The notes below the pieces were generated by a model that was not told the DNA's origin, made no database searches, and saw only the letters and a list, made by a program, of their open reading frames with translations. A stretch of DNA of 64,000 bases from Streptomyces sp. TP-A0356 (lineage in GTDB: Bacteria; Actinomycetota; Actinomycetes; Streptomycetales; Streptomycetaceae), in the NCBI RefSeq assembly GCF_001417775.1, contig NZ_BBZJ01000013.1, forward strand, positions 560,945 through 624,944, in the 5' to 3' direction. A program made the position numbers and the translations under genes. Shown here piece after piece: positions 52,469 to 62,404 of the stretch. How positions within the stretch are numbered: the first letter of the stretch is position 1; every line of letters begins with the position of its first letter.

Positions 52469-55400
52469 TCAGGCCGTGGTCCCCACCGGCTCCTCCGGCT
52501 CCGGCTCCCCCACGAACGTCCGCCACAGCTGGGCGTACCTGCCGCCCCGGCTCAGCAGTTCCTGGTGCGTGCCGTCCTCCGCGACCCGCCCGCGGTCCAT
52601 CACCACCACCCGGTCCGCGCGGGCGGCCGTCGTCAGCCGGTGGGCGACGACGAGCGTCGTACGACGTCCGGCGAGACGGTCCGTCGCCTGGTTGACCTGC
52701 GCCTCGGTGGCCAGGTCGAGTGCGGCCGTCGCCTCGTCGAGAAGCAGGATGTCCGGGTCGATCAGCTCGGCGCGGGCCAGGGCGATCAACTGCCGTTGCC
52801 CGGCGGACAGGTTGCGGCCGCGCTCGGCGACCCGGTGCAGATAGCCCCCGTCCAGCGTGGCGATCATCTCGTGGGCGCCGACCGCCCGGGCCGCTGCCTC
52901 GACCTCGGCGTCGCTCGCGTCGGGGCGCCCGTAGGCGATGGCGTCCCGGACGGTCCCCGCGAACAGGTACGCCTCCTGCGGGACGACGCCGAGCCGGTGC
53001 CGGTAGGAGGTCAGGTCCAGCGACCGCAGATCGGTTCCGTCGACGAGGACCCGTCCGCGCGTGGGGTCGTAGAACCGCGCGACGAGTTTCACCAGCGTCG
53101 ACTTGCCCGCCCCCGTCTCACCGACGAAGGCGACGGTCTGCCCCGCGGGGATCGTCAACCCGACGCCGCTGAGGGCCTCTTCGTCGTCGCCGTACGCGAA
53201 GTCGACGTCCTCGAAGGCGATGTCGCCGCGCAGCGACAGCACCTCCAGCGGCTCGTCGGCGGCCTTCGTCGTGGTGGGCTCCTGGAGGAGCTCCTGGATG
53301 CGGCCCAGCGACACCGTGGCCTGCTGGTAGCCGTCGAAGACCTGCGACAGCTGCTGCACCGGCGCGAAGAACAGGTCGATGTACAGCAGATACGCGACCA
53401 GCGCGCCGGTCGTCAGCGTCCCGGCGCCCACCCGGTGGGCGCCCACGACCAGGACGGCCGCGGCGGCCACCGATGACAGCAGCTGTACGAAGGGGAAGTA
53501 CACCGAGATCAGCCACTGGCCGCGGACGCGGGCCCGGCGGTAGCTGTCGCTGCCCTCGCCGAAGCGCCGCCCGCCGTCGCGCTCGCGCCGGAACGCCTGC
53601 AGGATCCGCAGCCCGGACACCGACTCCTGGAGGTCGGCGTTGACCGCCGACACCCGCTCGCGGGCGAGTTCGTACGCCTTCACGCTGGCCCGGCGGAAGA
53701 AGACGGTCGCCACGATCAGCGGCGGCAGCGTGGCGAACACGACGAGCGCCAGCTGTACGTCGATCACCAGCAGCGCGACCATGATCCCGAAGAACGTGAC
53801 GACGGAGACGAAGGCGGTCACCAGGCCGGTCTGCAGGAACGTCGACAACGCGTCGACGTCGGTCGTCATCCGCGTCATGATCCGGCCGGTCAGCTCCCGC
53901 TCGTAGTAGTCGAGTCCGAGCCGCTGGAGCTGGGCGAAGATCTTCAGCCGGAGGGAGTAGAGGACGCGCTCGCCGGTCCGTCCCGTCATCCGGGTCTCGC
54001 CGATCTGCGCCGTCCACTGGACGAGGACGGAGAGCAGCGCGAGCAGGGACGCGGCCCAGACCGCGCCGAGGGCCATCCGGGAGACGCCCTGGTCGATGCC
54101 GTGCCGGATCAGGATCGGCAGCAGCAGTCCCATCCCCGCGTCGACCGCGACGAGGGCGAGACTGACCAGCAGCGGGAGGCCGAAGCCATGGAGCAGCCGC
54201 CGCAGGCCGTACGACTCCTCCGGCCGGACCGCGCGCGCCTCGTCGATGCCGGGGGTGTCGGTGGCCGTGGGCAGCTTCTCGACCTGGGCGAGCAGTTCGG
54301 GGGTCGCCGGGGACCCGGTCAGCGCGTGGTCCTTCGGCTCGCGGTCGCCGGTCCACAGGTGGGGGGTGACCCCCCGTTCGGCGTCGAACTCGGCGTCCAG
54401 TTCGTCGCGGACGGTCGTGTCCTCCTGCGGGGCCGCCGACGGGGCGTGGCCCGGGGAGACGCCGCCGAGTTCGTCGGGGTCGGTCAGCAGCCGGCGGTAG
54501 AGGGCGGAACGCGCCTGCAGCTCCTCGTGCGTGCCGATGTCGGCGAGACGGCCGCCGTCGAGGACGGCGATGCGGTCGGCGAGGTTGAGGGTGGAGCGGC
54601 GGTGGGCGATCAGCAGTGTGGTGCGGCCCTCCATGACCTGCTTCAGCGCCTCGTGGATCTCGTGCTCGACGCCGGCGTCCACGGCCGAGGTCGCGTCGTC
54701 GAGGACCAGCAGCCGAGGGTCGGCGAGGATCGCGCGGGCCAGGGCGATGCGCTGGCGCTGGCCGCCGGAGAGGGTCAGGCCGTGCTCGCCGACCTTGGTC
54801 GCGTACTTGTCGGGCAGTTCGGCGATGAAGCGGTCGGCCTGCGCGGCACGGGCGGCCCGCACGATCTGCTCGTCGGTGGCGTCGGGGCGGCCGTAGGCGA
54901 TGTTGTTGCGGACGGTGTCCGAGAAGAGGAAGGAGTCCTCGGGGACCAGTCCGATCGCGGCGCGCAGCGACTGGAGGGTGAGCTCGCGCACGTCGTGGCC
55001 GCCGACGAGGACGGCGCCGTGCGTGACGTCGTAGAAGCGGGGCAGCAGCAGGGAGACCGTCGACTTGCCGGAGCCGGAGGAGCCGACGACGGCCAGGGTC
55101 TCGCCGGGGCGGATCTCGAAGGAGAGGCCGTCGAGGACCGGCCGGCCGTCCTGGTACGCGAAGGAGACGTCGTCGAACTCCACGGTCGCGGGCGCGTCCG
55201 CGGGCAGCTCCCTGGTGCCGTCCTTCAGGGACGGTTCGGTGTCGATCAGTTCGAGGACGCGCTCGGCGCCCGCACGGGCCTGCTGGCCGACCGTGAGGAC
55301 CACGGCGAGCATGCGCACCGGGCCGACGAGCTGGGCGAGGTAGGAGGAGAAGGCGACGAAGGTGCCGAGCGTGATGTGCCCGCGCACCGCGAGCCAGCCG

Positions 55401-56200
55401 CCGAGCGCGAGCATGGCGACCTGGCCGAGGGCGGGCACGGCCTGGAGGGCGGGGGTGTAGGTGGCGTTCAGCCGGATGGTCCGCAGCCGGCCCGCGAACA
55501 GGCGGCGCCCGACCTCCCGGAGCTTGCCGGTCTCCTGCTCCTCCTGCCCGAAGCCCTTCACCACGCGCACGCCGCTGACGGCGCCGTCGACCACGCTCGC
55601 CACGGCGGCGGCCTGCGCCTGCGCGTACCAGGTGGCCGGGTGCAGCCGGACGCGGCTGCGTTTGGCGATGAACCACAGGGCGGGCGCGACGGCCAGCGCC
55701 ACCAGGGTCAGCGGCAGCGACAGCCACGCCATGATCACCAGGGAGATCAGGAACAGCAGGACGTTCCCCATCGTCATGGGGAGCATGAACAGAAGGCCCT
55801 GGATCAACTGGAGGTCGCTGGTGGCCCGGCCCACGACCTGTCCGGTGGACAGCTCGTCCTGACGCCGGCCGTCGAGCCGGGTGATCGTCCCGTACATCTC
55901 CGTACGCAGGTCGTGCTGGACATCGAGGGCGAGCCGGCCGCCGTAGTAGCGGCGGATGTAGGTGAGGACGTAGACGAGGACGGCCGCGCCGACGAGGACG
56001 CCGGCCCAGGGCGCCATGGAACGGGTGTGGTTCCCGACGACGTCGTCGATGATCACCTTGGTGATCAGCGGGACGAGCGCCATGACGGCCATGCCGCCCA
56101 GGGAGGACCCGAGCGCGAGGACGACATCCTTCGGGTACCGCCATGCGTACCCCGCGAGCCGTCGCGCCCAGCCGCCCCGCTCCCCCTCGTGCGCCGCCAC
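52469..56200 (-). CDS. One-chain double ABC exporter (TMD-NBD-TMD-NBD)
   Basis: A 1243-residue fusion of two ABC exporter halves (each membrane domain of six helices plus ATPase). First half: Walker A AVVGSSGSGKSTVSLLL, signature LTLSGGQRQRIALARA and Walker B LLVLDDATSAVD. Linker near residues 590-690 is acidic. Second half: Walker A FVGETGAGKSTLVKLV, signature altered to NLSAGQRQLIALARA and Walker B ILLLDEATAALD. The first Walker B ends in Asp-Asp rather than Asp-Glu, so site 1 is probably degenerate, as in heterodimeric exporters of the multidrug or lipid type. GTG start at 56200 with AGGAAGGGA. No neighbouring substrate clue. Confidence 0.93.
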   Translation of the reverse strand: MAAHEGERGGWARRLAGYAWRYPKDVVLALGSSLGGMAVMALVPLITKVIIDDVVGNHTRSMAPWAGVLVGAAVLVYVLTYIRRYYGGRLALDVQHDLRTEMYGTITRLDGRRQDELSTGQVVGRATSDLQLIQGLLFMLPMTMGNVLLFLISLVIMAWLSLPLTLVALAVAPALWFIAKRSRVRLHPATWYAQAQAAAVASVVDGAVSGVRVVKGFGQEEQETGKLREVGRRLFAGRLRTIRLNATYTPALQAVPALGQVAMLALGGWLAVRGHITLGTFVAFSSYLAQLVGPVRMLAVVLTVGQQARAGAERVLELIDTEPSLKDGTRELPADAPATVEFDDVSFAYQDGRPVLDGLSFEIRPGETLAVVGSSGSGKSTVSLLLPRFYDVTHGAVLVGGHDVRELTLQSLRAAIGLVPEDSFLFSDTVRNNIAYGRPDATDEQIVRAARAAQADRFIAELPDKYATKVGEHGLTLSGGQRQRIALARAILADPRLLVLDDATSAVDAGVEHEIHEALKQVMEGRTTLLIAHRRSTLNLADRIAVLDGGRLADIGTHEELQARSALYRRLLTDPDELGGVSPGHAPSAAPQEDTTVRDELDAEFDAERGVTPHLWTGDREPKDHALTGSPATPELLAQVEKLPTATDTPGIDEARAVRPEESYGLRRLLHGFGLPLLVSLALVAVDAGMGLLLPILIRHGIDQGVSRMALGAVWAASLLALLSVLVQWTAQIGETRMTGRTGERVLYSLRLKIFAQLQRLGLDYYERELTGRIMTRMTTDVDALSTFLQTGLVTAFVSVVTFFGIMVALLVIDVQLALVVFATLPPLIVATVFFRRASVKAYELARERVSAVNADLQESVSGLRILQAFRRERDGGRRFGEGSDSYRRARVRGQWLISVYFPFVQLLSSVAAAAVLVVGAHRVGAGTLTTGALVAYLLYIDLFFAPVQQLSQVFDGYQQATVSLGRIQELLQEPTTTKAADEPLEVLSLRGDIAFEDVDFAYGDDEEALSGVGLTIPAGQTVAFVGETGAGKSTLVKLVARFYDPTRGRVLVDGTDLRSLDLTSYRHRLGVVPQEAYLFAGTVRDAIAYGRPDASDAEVEAAARAVGAHEMIATLDGGYLHRVAERGRNLSAGQRQLIALARAELIDPDILLLDEATAALDLATEAQVNQATDRLAGRRTTLVVAHRLTTAARADRVVVMDRGRVAEDGTHQELLSRGGRYAQLWRTFVGEPEPEEPVGTTA

Positions 56201-56260
56201 GCCGGTCCCTTCCTGTCGTCCTGATCTCCCGCAATGCACCAACGCGATCGGGAGCGGATT

Positions 56261-56671
56261 TCATCCCTCCGCAACAATTCCCGGTCTGGGCCGTCCGGGG
56301 TCAGTGCCGTGAACCGCACGAGCGGGGTCGGCGTCCCCGTCTCGACCGGGCGGCCGGAGCGGACCATCGCCCGCCGCCCGCCGCAGCTCGCGGACGTGGC
56401 CGGATGATCGGCACGGGCTCACGCGTCCGGGGCGGCGCGCAGGACGGCGGCTGACGGACCGGGGGAGTCGCGGGAGTCGCGGGAGTCGCGGCGTACGGAC
56501 GGCTCGGTCTCGGAGGTGACGAGCCGGGTGCCGTCGCGGTCGACGGAGAGCGCGGAGAGTGGTTCCCCCTGTTCGAGCGACGGTCGAACAGGGGGAAGGC
56601 CCCGCGGCGGCCAGGGAGGTGGCCGCCGCGAGGGTGGCGGTGACGGTGGCGAGAGGAGTTCTCAGTCGCAT
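56261..56671 (-). pseudogene. Probable broken secreted protein gene
   Basis: Begins with a clear export signal (MRLRTPLATVTATLAAATSL), but after ~30 residues the frame turns to Arg/Pro-rich low-quality coding. A neighbouring frame instead reads LSALSVDRDGTRLVTSETEP, which looks real, so a frameshift is likely. A perfect 14-bp inverted repeat (TTCCCCCTGTTCGA, 56563-56576 with 56584-56597) sits at the break, and three GGGAGTCGC repeats lie at 56464-56492. Confidence 0.4.
56563..56597. repeat. Perfect 14-bp inverted repeat
   Basis: TTCCCCCTGTTCGA and TCGAACAGGGGGAA separated by 7 bases; strong hairpin inside the suspected broken secreted-protein gene. Confidence 0.85.
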
Positions 56672-56740
56672 GCCGTCACGGTAGGGCGAGGCGGGTGGAC
56701 GAGGATGGACTCGCCCTGGATCAGGGGAAGTCCGGCCGTG

Positions 56741-57661
56741 TCAGCTCGCGGGGACCGCCGGGAAGGCCTCCTGCGGCCTGCTCGTGGGAACGTACGCGCT
56801 CGTGGTCGGGGCCGTCGGCACCAGGTCCTTGTGGATGGCCTTGGCCACGTCCTGGATGGTGGTGACGCCGTAGTCCATCGTGCTGTCGTCCTGGGTGAGC
56901 ACGGTGATCATGTAGTCGTGACCGCGGCCGTTGAACGTGCCGACGCTGTGCACCCGCCAGCCGTGCGTGGAGCGCTGCAGCCAGCCGTTCTTGACGTGCA
57001 CGGAGACACCGGAGGGCGCGCCGGCCGGAGTGCCCCAGCGCTGCGAGGAGATGACGTTCCCCATCAGCTTCAGGATGTACGACCGTGAGTTGTCGCTCAG
57101 CACCGTGTTCCTGGCGGTGATCAGCTTGAGCAGCTTCTGCTCGTCCTGCACGGTGATCTGGGTGAGGCCCCAGTAGCCGTTCGCGCCCGGCACGGTCTGC
57201 GTCATGCCGGCGGCGGCGAGGAAGCCCTTGATCTTCGTCAGACCCAGCTGCTTCCACAGCGTGCTGGTGGCGTCGTTGTCCGACTTGGTGATCATGGCCG
57301 TGGCGAGGCTGTCCTCACGGCTCGTCAGATAGCGGTTGTGCTTCTTGGCGTCCCACAGCAGCGTGGAGAGCACGGTGACCTTGACGACGCTGGCCGAGTC
57401 GTAGGCGCTGGTGCTGCGCAGCGAGCACGTGGTGTTGGTGGAGCGGTCGTAGAGGCCGACCGCGACCGTCCCCTTGCGGCTGGCGAGAGCCGCCGTGATG
57501 TCCTTCTGCAGCGCGGCGGCCAGGCCCGCCGTGCCCGACGTACAACTGACCGTCGGGCCGGCGGCAGCGGCGGGCGCAGCGGCCGCCGCGAACGGTATGA
57601 GCATCCCGGCACCGAGGCTCGCGCTGAGCACACGGGCACGCCGGGACATCCGGTGAGTCAT
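56741..57661 (-). CDS. Secreted serine hydrolase of the class A beta-lactamase fold
   Basis: A 306-residue exported protein. Signal: MTHRMSRRARVLSASLGAGM then a hydrophobic stretch ending PAAAAG. The beta-lactamase/DD-peptidase-like core has SAYDSASVVKVTVLSTLLWD with the Ser-x-x-Lys active site (SVVK), SDN in MITKSDNDATS, and VKNGWLQR where typical beta-lactamases have KTG. The Thr to Asn change is common in this actinobacterial group, so true beta-lactam cleavage should not be assumed. The ATG at 57661 has GGGGA nearby; the earlier Met lies on the Shine-Dalgarno itself. Confidence 0.85.
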   Translation of the reverse strand: MTHRMSRRARVLSASLGAGMLIPFAAAAAPAAAAGPTVSCTSGTAGLAAALQKDITAALASRKGTVAVGLYDRSTNTTCSLRSTSAYDSASVVKVTVLSTLLWDAKKHNRYLTSREDSLATAMITKSDNDATSTLWKQLGLTKIKGFLAAAGMTQTVPGANGYWGLTQITVQDEQKLLKLITARNTVLSDNSRSYILKLMGNVISSQRWGTPAGAPSGVSVHVKNGWLQRSTHGWRVHSVGTFNGRGHDYMITVLTQDDSTMDYGVTTIQDVAKAIHKDLVPTAPTTSAYVPTSRPQEAFPAVPAS

Positions 57662-57922
57662 GGAAGTCCCCATCCCCTTGGGTGGATTAGGACGTGCCCC
57701 AGGGCACGCCCGACCCTCATGACGCACAAGTACCGACGAAAGGTTGTACGACGCCGTTATTGAGCCTTCGAAGAATTCACAGGAGAGCGCCAGGTACGCC
57801 ACAGTGGCCACTCAAGCCCGCCGTGCGGCATGCGCCTCGTGACGTCTGCCACCAATCCCCTCTTCGGCGGAGCGGCGGCGGCATGACCACTGCGGTCGGG
57901 GGCCGCCGCGCACGGCACAGGC

Positions 57923-59608
57923 TCAGCCCAGATGCGTCGGCGCGAACATCCGCAGGACCGCCGGGAGGACGACCACCGACGGACCCGGTTCGGCCAGTGC
58001 CTTCGCCAGGTCGGTCTCCAGCGTCTCCGGGGTCGTGCGCACCCCGGGGACGCCGAACGACTCGGCGAGGGCCACGTAGTCCGGGCGCGTCAGTTCGGTC
58101 GCGGTCGCCTGGCCGAACGCGTCCGTCATGTACTCGCGCAGGATGCCGTAGCCGCCGTCGTCGACGATCAGCCAGGTGACGTTGAGGTCGTACTGCCGTG
58201 CCGTCGCCAGCTCGGCGATGGAGTAGAGGGCTCCGCCGTCGCCCGAGACCGCCAGCACCGGGCGTGTGGGGTCCGCGGCGGCCGCGCCCAGCGCGGCGGG
58301 GAAGCCGTAGCCGAGGCCGCCCGCGCCCTGCGCCGAGTGCATGGTGTTGTGCCCCCGCGGATCGAAGGCCGACCACGCCCAGTAGGCCAGGATCGTCATG
58401 TCCCAGAAGGACGGGGAGTCGGCCGGGAGGGCGCGGCGCACCGACGCCAGCACATCCTGTTCCAGGGTGAGTTCCTGGGACGCGATACGGTCCGAGACGC
58501 GGGACAGCAGGGCTCGCACGCGCTCCGGCGCCGTCGCGTCCTCCCGCACGGACACCGTCTCCAGCAGCGCCTGCAACGCCAGGCGGGCGTCCGCGTGGAT
58601 GCCCAGGGCCGGGTGGTTGGACTCCAGCTTGCCGAGGTCCGCCTCGATCTGGACGACCCGGCCGCGGGGCTTGAACGTGTGGTAGTTCGAGGACAGTTCG
58701 CCCAGACCCGAGCCGACGACCAGCAGGACGTCGGCGTCCTCCAGGAAGTCCGTCGTGTGGCGGTCCTCCAGCCAGGACTGGAGGGACAGGGGATGCTCCC
58801 AGGGGAAGGCGCCCTTGCCGCCGAAGGTGGTCACCACCGGGGCGTTCAGCTTCTCGGCCAGCTGGACGAGCTTGCCCGAGGCGTCCGCCCGGACCACTCC
58901 CCCGCCCGCGATGATCGCGGGGCGGGACGCCTGCGCGAGCAAGTGGGCGGCGACCGCGGTCAGTTCGGGCCGCGGGGGCACCTCCTCCGGCGTCGCGTCG
59001 ACCGCCGTCACCACCGGCAGGCTCGTCCGAGCCAGCAGCACGTCCTGCGGGATCTCCACCCACACCGGCCCGTGCGGAACCGTCAGCGCCGACCGCCACG
59101 CCTCCGCGATCGCGGACGGGATCTGCGACTGCGAACGGACCGTGTGGACCGACTTGACCACGCCCCGGAACGAGGCCGCCTGGTCCGGGAGTTCATGGAG
59201 GTAGCCGTGGCGGCCGCCGCCCAGACCTGCGGTCGGGATCTGGCTGCTGATCGCCAGGACCGGGGCCGAGGCCGCGGCCGCCTCCTGCAGCGCGGCCAGG
59301 GACGTCAGCGCGCCGGGTCCGGTGGAGAGCAGGAGCGGCGCGGCCTGCCCGGTGATCCGGCCGTACGCGTCCGCCGCGAAGCCCGCGTTGTTCTCCACCC
59401 GCAGACCGATGTAGCGCAGATCGGAGCGGCGCAGCGCGTCGAACATGCCGAGCGCGTGCTGGCCGGGCAGCCCGAAGACGGTCGTCGCACCGAGACCGGC
59501 GAGGGTCTCCACGACCAGGTCTCCGCCGTTGCGGCCGGGGGGAGGGTTCAGCGCGGCCTCGGTCTGCGCCGCCGTCGGACGGAGCACCAGGTCGTGGTCG
59601 TGGGTCAC
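57923..59608 (-). CDS. Thiamine-diphosphate-dependent enzyme (acetolactate synthase-like)
   Basis: A 561-residue ThDP enzyme. Pyr domain: TTVFGLPGQHALGMFDALRR with the ThDP-activating Glu in IGLRVENNAGFAADAYGRIT, then TGPGALTSLAALQEA. Central domain: RPAIIAGGGVVRADAS. PP domain: GGLGYGFPAALGAAA, VSGDGGALYSIAELATARQY (ThDP/Mg motif, GDGG) and IVDDGGYGILREYMTDAFGQ. It is not simply biosynthetic IlvB, being placed with a ureohydrolase and a symporter; it may handle a 2-keto acid of that pathway. GTG at 59608 with GAGGAGA, 22 bases after the agmatinase stop. Confidence 0.88.
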   Translation of the reverse strand: MTHDHDLVLRPTAAQTEAALNPPPGRNGGDLVVETLAGLGATTVFGLPGQHALGMFDALRRSDLRYIGLRVENNAGFAADAYGRITGQAAPLLLSTGPGALTSLAALQEAAAASAPVLAISSQIPTAGLGGGRHGYLHELPDQAASFRGVVKSVHTVRSQSQIPSAIAEAWRSALTVPHGPVWVEIPQDVLLARTSLPVVTAVDATPEEVPPRPELTAVAAHLLAQASRPAIIAGGGVVRADASGKLVQLAEKLNAPVVTTFGGKGAFPWEHPLSLQSWLEDRHTTDFLEDADVLLVVGSGLGELSSNYHTFKPRGRVVQIEADLGKLESNHPALGIHADARLALQALLETVSVREDATAPERVRALLSRVSDRIASQELTLEQDVLASVRRALPADSPSFWDMTILAYWAWSAFDPRGHNTMHSAQGAGGLGYGFPAALGAAAADPTRPVLAVSGDGGALYSIAELATARQYDLNVTWLIVDDGGYGILREYMTDAFGQATATELTRPDYVALAESFGVPGVRTTPETLETDLAKALAEPGPSVVVLPAVLRMFAPTHLG

Positions 59609-59630
59609 TTGGTCTCGGTCTCCTCGTGGA

Positions 59631-60620
59631 TCAGGAGGTGCGGGCCGCCGCGATCTGGCGGGACATGATGGTCGTCAGTTCGTACGCCGTGTGGGACGCG
59701 GCAACTGACGTGATCTCGGCGTGGTCGTAGGCGGGAGCCACCTCGACGACGTCCGCGGAGACCAGGTTGCAGGACGCGAGGCCGCGCAGGATCTCCAGCA
59801 GCTCGCGGGAGGTCATGCCGCCGGCCTCGGGCGTGCCGGTGCCGGGGGCGTGCGCCGGGTCGAGGCAGTCGATGTCGATGGAGACGTACAGCGGGCGGTC
59901 GCCGATGCGCTGGCGCAGCTGGTCGGCGATCTCGTCGGCGCCGCGGCGGTAGACGTCCGCCGAGGTGACGATGCCGAAGCCCATCTTCTCGTCGTCGGTG
60001 AGGTCCTGCTTGCCGTAGAGCGGGCCGCGGGTGCCGACGTGGGAGAGCGCGGAGGTGTCGAGGATGCCCTCCTCGACGGCGCGGCGGAACGGGGTGCCGT
60101 GGGTGTACTCGGCGCCGAAGTAGGTGTCCCACGTGTCGAGATGGGCGTCGAAGTGCAGCAGCGCCACCGGGCCGTGCTTCTTCGCCACCGAACGCAGCAG
60201 CGGGAGCGCGATGGTGTGGTCGCCGCCCAGGGTCATCAGGCGGGCGCCGGTGCCGAGCAGCTCGTCGGCGGCGGCCTCGATGGTCTCCACGGCCTCGTTG
60301 ATGTTGAAGGGGTTCACCGCGATGTCGCCGCCGTCCGCGACCTGGGCGAGGGCGAAGGGGGAGGCGTCCTGCGCCGGGTTGTACGGGCGCAGCAGGCGGG
60401 ACGCCTCACGGATGGCGTTGCCGCCGAAGCGGGCGCCCGGGCGGTAGGAGACGCCCGAGTCGAAGGGCACGCCGACCACGGCGACGTCCGCGGTGCCCAC
60501 CTCGTCGAGGCGGGGCAGCCGGGCGAAGGTCGCCGGGCCCGCGTACCGCGGGATGCGGGACGAGTCGACGGGGCCGCGGGGCCGGCTCGCGCCTGCTGCG
60601 GGGTTCTGGGTGCTGCTCAT
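59631..60620 (-). CDS. speB: Agmatinase/guanidinobutyrase-family ureohydrolase
   Basis: A 329-residue Mn-dependent ureohydrolase that splits urea from agmatine, guanidinobutyrate or a similar guanidino compound. The metal motifs are complete: [24 protein letters not shown] with [17 protein letters not shown], and [20 protein letters not shown]. These are the three ureohydrolase signatures. The start at 60620 has GGAGGAG. Neighbouring ThDP enzyme and sodium symporter suggest it acts on an imported guanidino compound for nitrogen supply rather than polyamine synthesis. Confidence 0.93.
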   Translation of the reverse strand: MSSTQNPAAGASRPRGPVDSSRIPRYAGPATFARLPRLDEVGTADVAVVGVPFDSGVSYRPGARFGGNAIREASRLLRPYNPAQDASPFALAQVADGGDIAVNPFNINEAVETIEAAADELLGTGARLMTLGGDHTIALPLLRSVAKKHGPVALLHFDAHLDTWDTYFGAEYTHGTPFRRAVEEGILDTSALSHVGTRGPLYGKQDLTDDEKMGFGIVTSADVYRRGADEIADQLRQRIGDRPLYVSIDIDCLDPAHAPGTGTPEAGGMTSRELLEILRGLASCNLVSADVVEVAPAYDHAEITSVAASHTAYELTTIMSRQIAAARTS

Positions 60621-60723
60621 CGTCGGACTCCTCCAGGTCATGCGTGTTCTCTCCAGTGTCACGGACCCGCGAGCGGGGTCCGCCCGGCCCGGCGCCGTGC
60701 GGCGCCGGGCCGAAGCAACGGGG

Positions 60724-62184
60724 TCAGGCGCCCACCGCCGCGGGTTCGTCCGTGGTCGCCGCGCCGCGGCCCGCGAGCCGCTCGCGCCATGCGGCCAGGA
60801 CGGCCTCTTCGGTCGGCTTGGTCACCAGGGACACCACGACGTACGTGGCCAGCGAGGCCAGCAGGCCGTAGTAGACGGGCTCGTTCGCGAGGATGCCGTA
60901 CGCCGCCATCAGACCGATGACGGCGAGACCGCCGACCGCCACCGAGGCGAGAGCGCCGTGCGCGGTGCCGCGCTTCCACAGCAGTCCGCCCAGGATGGGG
61001 ACGAGCAGACCGCCCACGAGCAGGTTGTACGCGACGGTCAGCGCCTCGACCACGTTGTTGAGCGCGATGGCCGTGCCGATCACGGCGACACCCATGATCA
61101 GGATGAAGGCGCGGTTGCCCTTGACCTCGTCGTGCTCCCCCTCGTCACGGCGTACGGCGCCACGCAGCCGTGACCAGATGTCGTTGTTGGCGACCGTCCC
61201 GCACGCGATGAGCGCTCCGGAGGACGTCGACATCACGGCTGCGAGGGCGGCCGCCAGCACCAAGCCGCGCACGCCGACGGGCAGTTGCTGCTTGACGATG
61301 GTCGCGAACGCGTCGTCGGGGCTGCCCAGCTTCGGGTACAGGACCTTGGCGGCGGTGCCGATGACGGCTCCGGCGAGCGCATAGGCCAGACAGTAGGTGC
61401 CGGCCACCGTGCCGCCCCACTTGGCGGTCCTGTCGCTGCGCGCGGTGAAGACGCGCTGCCAGATGTCCTGCCCGATCAGCATGCCGAAGGTGTAGATGAG
61501 GACGTAGGTGAAGATCGTCTGGCCGCCGATGCCCAGCGGGTCGAAGTACGAGGTCGGCAGCTTGGCCTTCATCTGGCTGAAGCCGCCGGCCTTGACGACC
61601 GCGATCGGCAGCAGCAGGAGCAGGACGCCGATGGTCTTCACCACGAACTGCACCATGTCGGTCAGCGTGATGGACCACATGCCGCCGAGCGTCGAGTACA
61701 CGACGACGATGGAGCCGCCCAGGATGATCGCGACGGTCCGGTTCATGTCGAAGAGGACGTCGAAGATGGTGGCGTAGGCGATGGTCGAGGTGACCGCGAG
61801 CATGAGGGTGTACGCCCACATGACCACGCCGGATATCAACCCGGCCCGGCCGCCGTATCTCAGGTCGAGCATCTCGGAGACGGTGTAGACCTTCAGGCGG
61901 GCGATGCGCGCGGAGAAGAGGATCGACAGCGCGAGCAGGCCGAGGCCGATGGTGAACACCATCCAGGCGCCGGAGAGCCCGTACTGGTAGCCGAGGCCGA
62001 CGCCGCCGATGGTGGACGCGCCGCCGAGCACGATCGCGGCCATGGTGCCGGAGTACATGGCGGGCCCGAGGCGGCGGCCCGCGACGAGGAACTCGCTCTT
62101 GGACCTGGCGCGGCGCATGCCCCACCAGCCCATGGCCAGCATGCCGGCCAGATAGACGACGATCACTGTGTAGTCGACGGCCAT
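60724..62184 (-). CDS. Sodium:solute symporter
   Basis: A 486-residue membrane protein with ~13 helices of the SSS family. It opens [20 protein letters not shown], then [20 protein letters not shown] with the conserved SSS start, [17 protein letters not shown] and [20 protein letters not shown], the Na-binding helix 8 motif (AALAA-x-MS-x-SS). It should import a small organic solute with sodium. Its place with agmatinase and ThDP enzyme, on the same strand and close, implies a guanidino compound or related amine as substrate. ATG at 62184 has GGAGGG. Confidence 0.93.
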   Translation of the reverse strand: MAVDYTVIVVYLAGMLAMGWWGMRRARSKSEFLVAGRRLGPAMYSGTMAAIVLGGASTIGGVGLGYQYGLSGAWMVFTIGLGLLALSILFSARIARLKVYTVSEMLDLRYGGRAGLISGVVMWAYTLMLAVTSTIAYATIFDVLFDMNRTVAIILGGSIVVVYSTLGGMWSITLTDMVQFVVKTIGVLLLLLPIAVVKAGGFSQMKAKLPTSYFDPLGIGGQTIFTYVLIYTFGMLIGQDIWQRVFTARSDRTAKWGGTVAGTYCLAYALAGAVIGTAAKVLYPKLGSPDDAFATIVKQQLPVGVRGLVLAAALAAVMSTSSGALIACGTVANNDIWSRLRGAVRRDEGEHDEVKGNRAFILIMGVAVIGTAIALNNVVEALTVAYNLLVGGLLVPILGGLLWKRGTAHGALASVAVGGLAVIGLMAAYGILANEPVYYGLLASLATYVVVSLVTKPTEEAVLAAWRERLAGRGAATTDEPAAVGA

Positions 62185-62404
62185 GTGGGCCCTCCTTCGC
62201 GTACTTCCCGGTGGCGTGTCGTGCAGATGGATCTCGGGGACGCGGTCGGCTGTGGCGCTCGACCGGCGTGGACGGCAGCGGCTCGCGGGGACATCCGCCC
62301 GTACCCGCGGCTGCCGGTCTGGACTGACAGTAGGTGGCCGGAAAGCGACTCTGAAGTGTACGTTTCATCCATCCGAATCGAGCGGGATGGAGGAACCGTC
62401 CACC

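Noticed and set aside
54101..56224. Open frame of ~700 codons antisense to the double ABC exporter
   Set aside because: Shadow frame with His/Gly/Gln-rich composition and no motifs.
56741..57661. Calling the beta-lactamase-fold protein a resistance enzyme
   Set aside because: KTG is KNG and this subgroup is usually not shown to act on beta-lactams.
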